Source: Trichoplax sp. H2 (Eukaryota; Placozoa; Uniplacotomia; Trichoplacea). Taken from it: DNA of 64,000 nucleotides. This document shows positions 13,335 to 25,700 of this stretch, in pieces (position 1 is the first letter of the stretch; each line of letters begins with the position of its first letter). Made by a program: the position numbers and the translations under genes. The stretch lies in assembly GCA_003344405.1 (NCBI GenBank), contig NOWV01000148.1:1-64000 (forward strand), read 5' to 3'. The notes under the pieces were generated by a model. That model was not told where the DNA came from. It did no database searches and saw only the letters and a list, made by a program, of their open reading frames with translations.

Positions 13335-14919
13335 ATAACATGAATGAGAAGGCGAAAATAGCTCTTTATGGACATCATCGCTGTTCTAATTCTTGCTTCT
13401 CTCCTAAGTTGTCTGGTTCAGGCCAACTAGTACAGAGTAGAAATAGCAGGGCTTGAAAATAACGAGAATAGTGCTCAGAAAAGACACACTTTCTCTATCA
13501 ACTATAGTCAAAGTCCATCAGCATACTGTACAGCATAAAGAGCTTCAATATCTTCATTTCGGCCGCACTTTTTGGATGATCATTTGCTGTGAACTAGGTG
13601 CTGGCAAATAGGTTGCAGAAATGGAATAGCATCTCTGCAGAATTGACCAATTCAATTCCACCTTGGCGTTCAAGGACACCCTGTGAATGGCTGTTGAAGG
13701 AATGAACTTCAATCTCAAAATGACTGCTATGCATGACTCCTACTAGATTAAAATCGAAATTAAGCACACTTTGGATATGCCGCCGATCCAATTTCTCCAT
13801 CAATTATTCACTAAGGTTGACGTCGCTGCTATGGTTATGGCTTATCAGCCATATCCTTGGCGGTGGTTCAGTGGGTATGCTCGCATACCATTTGCAAAGT
13901 TAGTTACATCTAGTTTCAACAGCTCCAATAGCAAAGGAACCAATGCTTGGTCTGCCGATAGCATCAACAAATCTCAGGACGACTCTACTCAAAAGTCACC
14001 ATGTCAAGATTCAATAAAGGAGGTAACACTCGACTTGATCGGTGTTTAGTGTTGTCTATTCTGGGAATGGATTAGTCCCTTTCTTAATTGTAATGTCATC
14101 CATTTCATCTCTGTAGTCTCTATTCTGTGATGTGCAGTACAGTAATCGAATACTGTTATTCTTAACAGAAGTATTTATTAGGGAGAATTGCTTCGATCTA
14201 CTATTTGTACGACATTGAAAGTATAGATTAATAGTTCAATAAATAATAAATAGGTTTAATATAGTTCTTTCCTGTGTCCATTCTTATTGCCCGACTGATA
14301 TACTTCGGACCCCGCGGTAACAGAGTTTCAAATTGGATAAACCTATAGACTCAAGTAAGTTCCATTATAACGTACATTTCAATTTTGACTTTGCATGCAT
14401 TTGAAGAGATCCATTTTCTATATTGCACATAAATACTACGCAAAGATATCAAGTCCACTCAGACCGCAAAGTAGTAGCTGGTAGCCTATACACAATATGG
14501 ACACTTTGTTATGTTCTAAAAAGTAATCGTCAGCCAGAACTCACAATGAGTGCAGTAGGACTCTCATCTTGGCTTATACCGTGTTTAGAAATATTCAATT
14601 ACTTAATGAATAAATATAATGATAATGTGATATAGACCAGCCTGTAGCCAACAGATGCATTTCTTTGAAGCGACATTTTACCATTTTAGCATGGTGGAGA
14701 CTGTCTTCCTACTCGATTAGAGTAGTTTAATTAGGAATCTGAACTTAACTGAGTCAATCGTACTAAGCAGCCTAACTTGACAGAGCTGTGTAAATTATAT
14801 TTAAAGTACAGGCAACTAAGTTATGTAGTACGCAATGTATAACGAACTGGCATTCCGCTAATGTTAATTAAACATGTTACTGTATATCCGTCTCTGCATT
14901 ATCCTTTCTATTATATTAG
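13335..14919. other. Unassigned; should hold the 5' exon of MRPL58
   Basis: The mitochondrial-targeting first exon of the downstream MRPL58 gene is expected here but I could not place it. Two less AT-rich open stretches overlap head to head: 13771-14049 (plus, 92 codons, containing MAYQPYPWRWFSGYARIP) and 13594-13800 (minus, ATG at 13800, containing HSSHFEIEVHSFNSHSQG). Either could be a real exon. Neither matches a family I recognise. Confidence 0.35.
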
Positions 14920-15816
14920 ACTGCCTTGACGTTAAATACTCCAAAAGTGGAGGGCCAGGTGGACAGAATGTTAACAAAGGTATCAATTCCAAACAAGTTT
15001 TTAACCATTACAATATTGATTGAATCACTTGGAGTACTTGCAGTAAATAACACTGAACGTTTTACGCTACTGACCACTGTGCACCAGTATTAATACATGA
15101 ATATTATGCCGTTTTAGTAAATACTAAGGTAGATATACGCTTCCATGTCGATTCTATGGAATGGATACCAGAATGGGTGAAGCAGCGCTTGTGCCAGCTG
15201 GTATGTATTACTTTCTCCAAATACATGATACAAATCCGAAAGTGATTCGAATAGAACTATTTATTCAAACGTTTATCGTATTGGTACCAGGATTGAGCTA
15301 CTGCACTGTAAATGAGTAGAAGGCATTAGGCTATGCAATGCATAGTTGGATGACTGGTAACCTATTGAGGGCCTAATGAATACGTGTATATGATCTTAAA
15401 ATACGGCGGGTATTTTGTTGCATAGGAAAAAAAGAGGATTAATAAGGAAGGCCAGCTAGTAATCTCTTCTACCAAATTTCGATCACAGAAATTGAACTTA
15501 GATGACGCTATTCAAAAATTAGAAGATATCATTAACAAGGCTGGAGAGATACCAAAGCCAACTGCTCCAGAAAAAGTGGCTAAAATTAAAAAACTGTAAT
15601 AAATGAAATGAAATAACGATTGATCGATGGACTACATGCATACGCATATACTGTACATAGTTGCACTAACAACCGTATCGTTGACGTAATAATTTGTATT
15701 AATAAATTACTCTACATTTTGTGCATTTCCTTAGGAAACACGTCGCAAACGAAAAAAGATTAAAGCAAAAATACTTCCATTCTAAAAAGAAGCAAGATCG
15801 AAAGTCCATATTTTAA
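14920..15816 (+). CDS. MRPL58: Mitoribosomal peptidyl-tRNA hydrolase ICT1/mL62, 5' exon missing
   Basis: Four exons join in phase: 14920-14979, 15118-15200, 15426-15595 and 15735-15816, ending at a TAA. The first carries the catalytic GGQ motif in SGGPGGQNVNK. The next continues VNTKVDIRFHVDSMEWIP, then KRINKEGQLVISSTKFRSQ, and a lysine-rich C-terminal helix. This order and spacing match ICT1 (mL62), a codon-independent release-factor-like hydrolase built into the mitochondrial large subunit that frees stalled ribosomes. The basic tail is the part that in bacterial ArfB enters the mRNA channel. The conserved residues before GGPGGQ are present (CLDVKYSKS), but the targeting peptide is upstream. 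It is closer to ICT1 than to MTRFR because of the C-terminal QKLNLDDAIQKLEDII segment. Confidence 0.9.
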
Positions 15817-16781
15817 TATCACAGGGTCGATAGAAGTACAGTAATCTTCAATTTGAGCAGGAAACCAGATGAAGACAACAAATCTTTAGTGTCTTCCATT
15901 TTGCAATGCCACTGTAGCAGTTTGTGATTATTACCACCTGGCCAATATACTGTACTGTACATTAAAGACATTCGCTGATAATATACGTGTATCAAAATAT
16001 ATGGGAACCCTATTTGTATTTCATATATTTCGAATGCGAAGGTAACACACTAACATGCAAGATTTTGCTGCTGCAATATTTGATACAATGCATTTATTAA
16101 CTGTTCCAGTTATACATTTCGCTGCTGTTCGTTACGCATGCTAAATTAAAGAACTGAAAGAAATTTTACACAAATAACTCTGTAATGGACGTATATCGAT
16201 TGTTATCCTGTATCAAAAACATCCGAGTATCCCTACTTTATAAGAGATTATTGAAAGTTAGATACATGATGCTAGTTCGTTAGCATTAACATAATTCAGT
16301 TTCTAAAATACACGTTGTGATACCTTAACATGGCATCTATCTCTCTATAAACACAAAAATATATCTTAATTTTATGTTAATTCTTAAAAATTATATTATA
16401 TTATTCTAAAAAGATATGAAAAGATTCAGTTGTGTTAGCCAGACAAGATGACTTTCATGACAGTAACTTTGATATAAGTTAGTTCAGCTCGCTTTAAATC
16501 AAGTTGGCGGTATAATTATACAAATACAAGCGAATAAACAATAAATTGCTCACGTATACCTCTAGACGTAGAGTATGGAACATTACACGTATAAACATCT
16601 AGAATGGTTGCAAAATTCGTTTCTACTATAGTATAACCATATGATAATGATATTTAGAGTAGCACTGGTAAACCATTTGAAGTAAATTTACCGTCGTTCA
16701 ACAACTGCTATAACAGTAAATACCTTCGAAATCTAAATCAAAAGATTTATGCTGTACATCACTTTAAATTGATATTTACTT
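15817..16781. other. Convergent intergenic spacer
   Basis: This is the 3' flanks of MRPL58 (plus) and eEF2K (minus). It is AT-rich, with no further coding signal. It includes the palindromic element TACTGTACTGTACA near 15950. Confidence 0.5.
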
Positions 16782-19700
16782 TTATTCATCAATTTCTCCC
16801 CATATTTCTTCCGCGATCATGTAATATTTAGTTGCGAGGCGCCCTTTCATAGATGCCGTAGCATTTTCACCAGCTGAATTATATAATTCTGCAGCTTGCG
16901 TTAAATCCTGTTCTAAGTCATATCCACCTGCACGATACAACTCGGCTTGACGTACCATTAATGAATAGTTCGGATCTTCCATACAAGCGTCAAAGCAGCC
17001 TGCATCGTCATCATCAGCAGTATCCATAGCACACTGATACCAGTGAACTGCTTCATTCCAAGATCTTTCCAATATAGCGGAGCAATGTATTAGATAGAAC
17101 ATATCAATCTAAAACTGTAAAAATGACTATAAATCGGCTGCTAACCTTTCGTGTCCGACTATTTCTCCTGTATCATGAGCTTTTGCAATAATTACCATCG
17201 CCTTGCGATCTCCACCATTAGCGGCTTCTAGCATGAAATTATACCCTTTGATCCTATTCTCCTCTGTATCCTAGTGATGAATAGCAAAGTGTGTAAAAAG
17301 TAACAAATACCTGTTTAAAAATTAATGCTATAGAAAGACTAACTTCGACAGAAAAATCAATCAGAATATCATGGGGCGATTGGAGATAAATGTTGGCAGC
17401 ATTAATGACAGCATCAGTTAAGCCTAAATTAGCGGCTAATAACAAATGATAGAATCCAGACTCTAAATCTGGTTCTTTATCGGTAAATCGACCCATTTCA
17501 TTATATCTTGCAAGTTCAAAGTGTATCTGTGGAAAGCAGAAAGAAAAATTAAATAGCCAGATTAATCATATGCATTTTTTTCCGTAAAGACAGATATTGT
17601 TAGAGCAAAACATTAGATCTTCTACAGTAAGACGATTTATCCTTGATGACAATACCTTTCCTAGAATGGACGTATTCTTCATTTTACCGGTAAATTTCTT
17701 TAAGCTAAAAAGCTTAATTTCAGCAGCCACACTAGAGCCTCTATGTGATCGTCTGTGTTGCTGGAATAGTCTATCTTCTTCACCCTGTTAAGGACATAGT
17801 AAAGTTATTGTAGACTTTGTCTAATAACGATAACATAGGGCATTCAAAAAATCATCATTGTATCCTTGATTACCTTATCAAAAACATCGTCACCACTATC
17901 ATGTCTTTGTCGTGACGTTTTCCGAGCTCTTATGATAGGAAATTCCATTGGAAAATCATCGACTGGAGAATCTAACGGTGATCCTACAGGTGTCGTCTGA
18001 TTCGAGGAACTTTCGCTAGCTCTTTTTAAGAAGTAGTCTTCTAAACTTTCTTCAACGGGTGAAACTGGATTAACATGAGAATCGCTTCTTTGAAAGTCTT
18101 GTATTGATAAGGTGGAGGAAGATTGCTAAATGTATCAACAGATATTCAGTTGGCACATTTTGGTACATAATACGATAAACACTAAATAAATGCTCTAGTT
18201 TTAGATACATGAATTTTGCCTCACATTGCTAAATTGACTTGTCAGTAATCGTTGCTTTCCATTGCTACTTAAATCAAAGGTACCAAGACTCAATAATTCG
18301 CATAATGGATTGCAAGTATGGGAACTAAAGAAGAGTGCCATGCCTTTTGGTCCCAAATTTGCTTCTCCGTAGCTTTTAGCGTCGGCGGTATGAATTTGAG
18401 GATCAGTATATAAGTCGCCAACGCCTAGATAAAGTAATAGCGCCACAAAGGGCAAAAGAGTTATTACTAGCAATACCTTGACTACAATATATTATCTTCC
18501 CCATGAGGTAAATCGAAATGCGTAGGCATAGGTGATAATGAAAGTGACAGACCTTGGACATCCACGACAATCAGTTGATGGCCAGAACGCTCAAAGGTAA
18601 AATGGCTAAAGGCTTGGGGTGTTGCGCGTAATGTCTCGTCAACATAACCAGAGTTTGAATTATACTTGATGTAATCTCCTTCCACAAAATGCTCTATGTG
18701 ATATAGTGGCTTATCTGGTCTGTTGATAAGTTCTATTATAGAAACTTGAATGATGTCAACCTAACAAAAGAGAACAGTAATATCAGTAACTAACCATTTA
18801 AATTTCGCCGTCTTTTTATGTGGATGCTTAGACATACCTTCTTTGGCGGATTGTGCCTGTTGTATTCTTCACCCCATAACTTGGCATCCATTTGTAGTTT
18901 GCATTCTTCAAAGTAGATAAATCTTTCCACAGGATCGATATAGCGTTTTGCAACACAATTCAATGCTTGTTTCCATTCAAGACTAGTATCATAAATATCT
19001 TCCTCGCATCTGACTTTTTTCCAGTTGGACAATTTCTTCCTATGTGTTAAATCATTCGTTTGATAGTACATGTTAGCATACCAAATATTTCTAGCTAAGA
19101 AGGCATTCACTTTTGCCGGCAGTCAAGATGTTACAGCTTTAAAATTATGGCAAATGTGCTCAGTATATTTTATAATTGAGTAGGTCTAGTCAATCAATAT
19201 TATTACTACATAAAAGTGATATTACATTTGCAGTTGTACATATACAGCAGCTACCATAAAAGATAGCAAAGGTATGGATTGTATTGGAATCTATCCTGAT
19301 TTATTTGTAAACCAATTTAAGAAGAAGTTAACGCTACATGATAGACACTTACATTCTGTAACACTGCCGCATTGCTCCATGGGCAAACGACTAACCATGA
19401 GAGAAAGATTATAAAGTTAATAAAATTCAATTCGAAATTTACTAGTAAAATTAAGCATAACTATAATATTTTAACTGCAATATTAGAGCTGTAAATATCG
19501 ACGTCTGTTTCTGTTAAGTTCACCAGCCTTAACCAGAATCGAGTAAACTTAACTTAAATTAATGGTGCATGCGACTGAAACTGTTTGAAAGCGTTTCCTT
19601 AAGCATTAATACTATTTACTAATAGTAATCTTTGCCAAGATCATAGACTAATAAAAGGGTTTCTTCTGGTAGTTCATGCACTTAATTGAAACATCCATAC

Positions 19701-21382
19701 GAGCAGCACAGTTCGAGTTGGAGATCTGTACTATATCGCCTAGTCGTTGTAACTGCTTGGAAGCTAGTTCTCTCTGTCGTGTTGATGCATTACATAATTT
19801 TCTAAAAGCCGCATTACCTATTTTGCTATTTGTTAATAAGCTGTATATTGTTTATCGCCAAGTATTGCAAATGAAGTACTGTACACTGCATAATATGTGG
19901 TCGTATATGAACAAAGTCGACATATTGTTTATCATTCAGAGTCCCTTTAATTTAATGTCCAGTACATAGCAGTGTCATACATGTGTACACTACAGTACAG
20001 TATACGCGCAATACTGCATGTTGGTTTGTAAACAAACAGATACATAAATGTAAGAAAGAAATTCCTTTTAATCGATCTAGCGTATAATTATAATTGACTT
20101 GGAAGGAAAGCAATTTTCACTATAACGTATAATCACATCGGAAAGCTAGCTATGATATTTACGTAGTTACATCATTCCCATAGATGTTGACGCCCAGAGG
20201 AAAAGCAAATGAAGGCAGGTTAGTATGAGGAGAGGTTTCGTCGATAGTGATGGGTTTGATTGCATACTGGGCCCTATTAATATCACTACTTAAAGTATCA
20301 TTTAATGATACTTTAAGCGTTTCACGAATATTTCACAACTCCAGCGAATTGGAGTTGTAAAAGAAGAGTAAATTACATCATCATCATCACAACTGTGAGC
20401 CTTCCTGGTCGTCAATCAAAATCCGACACTAGTGAATGTTTACTATTCTAATGATAGAAAATGGTGTGGATCAAGTCGATTATACTGTCAATGTGGAGAC
20501 ATGAGATTAGGGAAATTAATCCAGGAAATTGTTTTGGCTATTTCATTTTGAACCTATAGTACTGTACAGAAGCGCTGCAGCTTTGAAAGGGCGATCGCTA
20601 CTGTATTGTATACATCGAAATTCTTTAAAATAGCTGCGTAACAGACCCGATCCTGCTGTGTTCTTGAGAGATACTGTAGCATGCAAGAATAACAATTACA
20701 AGATCATCACTATCGTCTGCATGATAACATGGCATCGATGCAATATTGAGTTCATGATATAGATTCTATCTATAATGCTATTCAGGGGGTCAAATCATTC
20801 TCCATCATGCTTTAGGTAGGCTTGGGAATGCACATTTCATTTCCATTCAACTCCCGTAGCATTACGATCCATTGAGTTAATCGGGCATGACCGATATTAT
20901 CTTCTACTGTAGCTCTACAACTACATTGATTGATGCCTGTAGACTAGTGAAATGCATTCATACTCAAGGGTGCAACAGTGACAATGCATGACTACCCAAA
21001 TTATCCTCTTTTAAAATAAGAAAGACGATTTGCTTTTACTACGTCTAAAAGTATCATTCGGTTTGCCTACCTCATCATCTATTTTGACCAAGACTCGATC
21101 TTCCACCCAAGTTTTGGTGGCTGCATTATAACGATGTCGTTTGGCTAATTCAGTCTGGCATCTGTTTTCGATATCATACTCTGCCCAAGGATCAGGTAAT
21201 TCTTTTGCTTTAATAAAAGCACTTTTCCACTGTTTGGTTAAAGTACTACCCCGTCCGTTTTCCATTTCTACTCCACGAAATGGGACTGTTCCACAATTTT
21301 CACTGAAGCGCAATAAAGTCAACACACCTTTTTTTTCAGCTTGTACAACAATATCAACTAGGCTGTTTACACCAAGCACCAA
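16782..21382 (-). CDS. EEF2K: Eukaryotic elongation factor 2 kinase, alpha-kinase plus Sel1-type C-terminal repeats
   Basis: Ten exons join in phase: 21071 to about 21382, 19353-19390, 18838-19039, 18553-18760, 18225-18424, 17874-18125, 17656-17784, 17344-17526, 17146-17270 and 16782-17064. Recognisable in order are LPDPWAEYDIE, HRYNAATKTWVEDRV, GAMRQCYRMKKLSNW, the ATP-site NCVAKRYIDPVERF, KLWGEEYNRHNPPK, SHFTFERSGHQLIVVDVQG, the catalytic GVGDLYTDPQIHT, GMALFF and zinc ligands in HTCNPLC. A serine-rich linker follows, then helical repeats (FYHLLLAANLGLTDA, NEAVHWYQCAMD) ending IWGEIDE. The enzyme phosphorylates eEF2 and slows elongation under Ca2+/calmodulin and energy stress. The acidic calmodulin-binding N-terminus was not found; the first exon stays open to about 21382 without a convincing ATG, so the 5' end is unresolved. 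The stop codon overlaps an AATAAA. Confidence 0.92.
20289..20356. repeat. Two adjacent perfect hairpins inside the first visible eEF2K intron
   Basis: A 13-base stem (CTTAAAGTATCAT with its reverse complement) closes a 3-base loop at 20289-20317. About 20 bases later AACTCCA and TGGAGTT form a second hairpin at 20337-20356. Both stems are perfect. Function unknown. Confidence 0.7.
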
Positions 21383-21884
21383 TGATCAATTTTTGGCCTC
21401 AAAAGTGAGCTAAAAGCCAACTTGTACTCGGTATTTGATCACTCTTTTTGACTCGTTGAACTGGAAGAGAGAGTAATGGCGGACGTCTTGTCCTATCCAG
21501 AAGGAAGAATTGATGTTTTCCACTGACAGCAACGAGCTTATCGTGTGGTGTCAAGCGTCACGTTGATTCAATTGCAGTGGTGGGTGACTCGCTGCTGGTT
21601 GATCCAATGACAACCGATTGGAGTATTGTTATGCCGAAATTAATCTCAATTGATTGCCCAAAAGCAGTCACGTATCGTCACGTCATCATGTTGTGCCGTT
21701 TGACGCCCATGGTAGGTGACTGATTCATGTCATCTACTCACATACATCGACCTTCAACAGCGCATAGTAAACAACAACGGTGACCGAATCGTACCGAAGC
21801 AGTAAATGGTAATAAATAAATAAAAAAAAAAAGAAAATGATTAATTCATTACATTGATGCAAAATAATCCAGCTAAACACTATA

Positions 21885-22360
21885 CTGTACAGTGTACAGT
21901 ACAGTACTGAATGTGCAGTATCATTGCACGTTGCACGTACAATACTGGACTGTACAGTTATACAGTACTGTACGCTCAGTGGAGTGGAAAGTAATGGATT
22001 CGTCAATTATTCTGTTGACAAATAAAACTGTTTTTCTCTCACCGAAGGTGTGGAAATAGGTATGGTCCATTGGTCATGCATCATGTTGTACGCATGTTCA
22101 CGTTCGCGGCTTCAGTGCGCATGGACTATCGGCACTGCTCACGTTCGCGGCTTCAGAGCGCATGGACTATCGGCACTGTACTGTACAAAGTACTGTACAG
22201 TATAGTACTGTAGAGATCCTCTATTGTACAGTACTGGTCTGTACTGTACTGTACAGTATGGTACTGTTTACTGAGCCTAGCCTTGTATTGTACTGTACAC
22301 TGTACAATATGTTACAGACCGTCTGTACGACCGTCAGTCAGTACGGTACGGTCATGTCGC
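21885..22360. repeat. Cluster of TGTACA/GTAC palindromes between eEF2K and SVOP-like gene
   Basis: The octamer CTGTACAG occurs at 21885, 21950, 22193 and 22249, embedded in many overlapping TACTGTAC, AGTAC and TGTACA steps. The cluster sits between two divergently transcribed genes. Similar isolated units occur near 13085, 14140, 15950, 20000 and 20560, so it is a dispersed motif that is dense here. It may be a regulatory array or simple palindromic repeat expansion. Confidence 0.6.
22099..22180. repeat. Tandem duplication of a 41-bp GC-richer unit
   Basis: Two adjacent copies, 22099-22139 and 22140-22180, share CACGTTCGCGGCTTCAG then GCGCATGGACTATCGGCACTG. They differ only at a T/A change in the middle and at the last two bases. 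It lies inside the palindrome cluster, upstream of both genes. Confidence 0.85.
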
Positions 22361-22734
22361 CCATTTTACTGGCTGGACAATTTCTAGCAGTAGTTATCTA
22401 CTATTTGGACAATGAAAATGGAAGGATCAAGAAGTCGACGTATACTATATTGTGTATTGTCCATCAGTTCCGTCGGCAATGCAATCAAGCAAGCACTAGG
22501 TAGTCCAGTTGAAACATCCATCACTTTTTTCTCCACTTGGTTTCAAATTGGAATAAAAAGAGTCTGTTGGCTAGAATCAAGTAGGCTTGCAGTAGTCGAC
22601 TGGAGGAGAGCGTCACATGTTTATACAGTCAAATCACTACTGTAGTGAGTGGTTTAAAAGTGGAATTCAACTCAGTCGTGTCATTACAGACAACTCAACT
22701 GCATCGCAGATCGCAAGCCGCCTCCTGCGAAACC

Positions 22735-25700
22735 ATGGCTACCGATGGTGACAGTGATGAAATAACTGCTCGGAGAAGGCTTTTAAACGACGATCATGGC
22801 AACATGGGTAAGGATGAAGATGATTTGTCTTGATATCAACTCATTCAGTTGTAATTGAACGACTTTATGATAGAAAATGGCTTGACATCGACACGGTCAA
22901 TACAACATATTGATTTATGATTGTTGTTCATTGTTGACAGTTAATTAGATAGTGATGCTGAAATGATTTACAGTTTACTTTATCATGCGCATGGAGATTA
23001 TTCCACTGCTGCACAAGTCTATCAATATACCAATTGCTAAGAAATGGGCTCGTAGTGAGTCCATCGTATCCAATATGTCGCTTTCCGCTTAAGACAATAG
23101 CCCGCTATGCTATACTTTGGCATCTGTTATCATATGCAATGGGACGCTGTTACCGCTACTTGACCAATGTTATTAAAAGGACATCATGTATTGTATTTTT
23201 TAGATGAGATGGACTTCACAGTTCTTCCCCAAACTTGTAGTCCTGATTTAACGCTTTTCACACGTCTAGATAAATCGAAAGAAATTACCGTCAATGAAGT
23301 CGTCGAAGCAATTGGTTTCGGAAAATTCCAACTCAAATGCCTTGGAATAATGGGATTTATATGGGTACGTCCGCCATCATTGGATTCATGCTGATGCTGG
23401 AATAGATAGATACATAAATTTAAACCATCTTTTAATTGTTATTCAAATAAAGTGAAATCCGTATAATAATCATATATCACAGTATTACTTTGAACGCATC
23501 CCACGATTATCATTCCATCTGTTTTGAAAATTAGTTATACTGCAGTCCATCAGGATTAAAATAAAAATAGAAATATCAACCATTTTGAATAATGGGATGG
23601 ATTCTTCTCATGATTTGATCAACGTGTTAGAATGCCATAATACTATAGGATTAATCAATACTGAACGATAACTCTACTGATATGATCAATACCATTCTGT
23701 AATCTAGTAAAGTGTAATTAAACTTTACGGATAATCCTACCTTGAATTCATAATCTCGACTACAGTGAAGAATCCAATAACAACATCAATTCATTATAGC
23801 CCCATAATTAACGTCGATGTACTATAAAATCATTCACTCCTTTTTCATTTCGTTTTACGGTAGATGATTGAATCCATGGAAATCACGATGCTGTCATTAC
23901 TAGGACCCCTCCTTGTTTGTGAATGGGGCATTTCCAGTATACAAGAAGCGCTCTTAACAAGTGTATGTATTAAACTGTAGCAAAATTGAAACATGGACTC
24001 GTCCAGATTATCATGGTGTGATAAGTTAACAATATGGTATAACGACTACCTTGTAGATTGTCTTTCTTGGCTACGCTATTGGTTCACCTTGCTTTGGTTG
24101 GGTGAGCGATCATTATGGCAGAAAAGTGGTATTTGAACTTGCATAGCTTCATCAAGGCCACGGTCTTATGACAGTTATCATCAGAATATTTACTGATCCC
24201 AATGACTCTGATTTAATATTTTGTTATAAAAGGGTCTTACTATAGCGGTTATATGCACGTCCTATTTTGGATTAATATCAGCTGCCGCTGGTGGCCTCGT
24301 TATGACACTACTATTAAGATCCCTTGCCGGTATTGGTGTTGGCGGAATCGCGCAATGGTATGCTCTAGTACTGTATATAGATATTAATGCTCGTTTTAAT
24401 TTTTGAGAATAAAATCAATCGTCATGGTACTAAAGCAACATAGCTTATCTTGTATTCTTGACATCGTAATAGAGACAGTAGTCATCTTACAGTATTTGTG
24501 TATTAATTACTATTGCTGCATAACATCGAAAAAGGTCTCTTCTAACTAAAGTGTCTTGCGTTGCAATGTAATTAATTTCACAGTGTTACAATGCTAACTG
24601 AGTTAGTGCCATCCAAGACTAGAGCTAAATCAATCATATCGCTGCAGGTAAGTACTTACTATATATGCTATACACAAGATTGACTGAATATTCAAATTGC
24701 TTCAACTCTATTTCCTTAGGTATTTGTATTTATTGGCATGTCTTTTGAAGGTTTATTAGCTTATCTACTTCTTGTCCCGCTGGGTTGGCGCATGCTTCTA
24801 GTGATTTCAACAGTCCCTTTGCTTGCTTTCTTACTACTTAGTCCGGTAAAAGCTAGTAGTTAGGGCTTGGCAGATATTGTTGTTAATGTTCATTTTGATA
24901 ATGAAACAAATTGACGTAACATTTTTTATTAATAGAGGCTTGTAGAGTCTCCTCGGTTTTTACTTTTAACTGGTAAACGAAAAGAAGCTACTGATATATT
25001 AGAAAAAGGTGCAAAGGCTAATAATAAGAGCATACCAGAGGGTATCTTAGTTGCCGATCTAGAGGTACCGAACGTACTAAATTACTCGATTAATCTTATA
25101 AATAGGCAATTGTCACATTTTGATACCTGTTATAGATTAATTAACAAGTGTATAGTTACTGTCACAGTTAATACTGTATGTCTTTGAATCATTTTTAGAC
25201 CGACCGAGGACGATTTAAGGATTTATTCAGTCCTTCTTATAGAACTCTTACTTTTATGCTATGGTGGATTTGGTATAAAATAGTACATTTCTTGGTCTTC
25301 CGTTATCTAAATGATTCTAAAGTTGCTGAATTCTATTACTAATTTCAACAGGATAGCAAGTGTTACGCTGTATTATAGCACGATCCTCATGACTCCAGCG
25401 TTAACCAAAGTTACTAGATGCGGTAAAACAAACATTATTTAGTAGGATTCACATTTTAAATTTTATGGATGTCTGCTTCTATGTAGTATAAGGCAGCAGA
25501 AGCATGCAACGTACTGTAGGCTTAGACGTGACTTGCACAATTCGTGTGCCAGAATTTCACATATTTAACCCGCCATAAATGTTTATAACGTTACTGTATG
25601 AACCTTTTGATCACCGATCAAGTACTTATTCCTTTGCTTCATTAGGCCACGGTGATGGAAATGAAATCGTTCACTGTCGTTGTAAGCAAGTTACTAACAG

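Noticed and set aside
14423-14635. First exon of MRPL58
   Set aside because: It lacks a donor of the needed phase and its peptide is not a typical mitochondrial presequence.
19676-19969. Plus-strand 97-codon frame as a gene nested in eEF2K
   Set aside because: It lies in an intron, has no splice partners or homology, and has unremarkable composition.
22645-22833. Longer N-terminus for the SVOP-like gene from a GTG
   Set aside because: Eukaryotic initiation at the ATG 22735 fits, and the upstream residues resemble untranslated leader.
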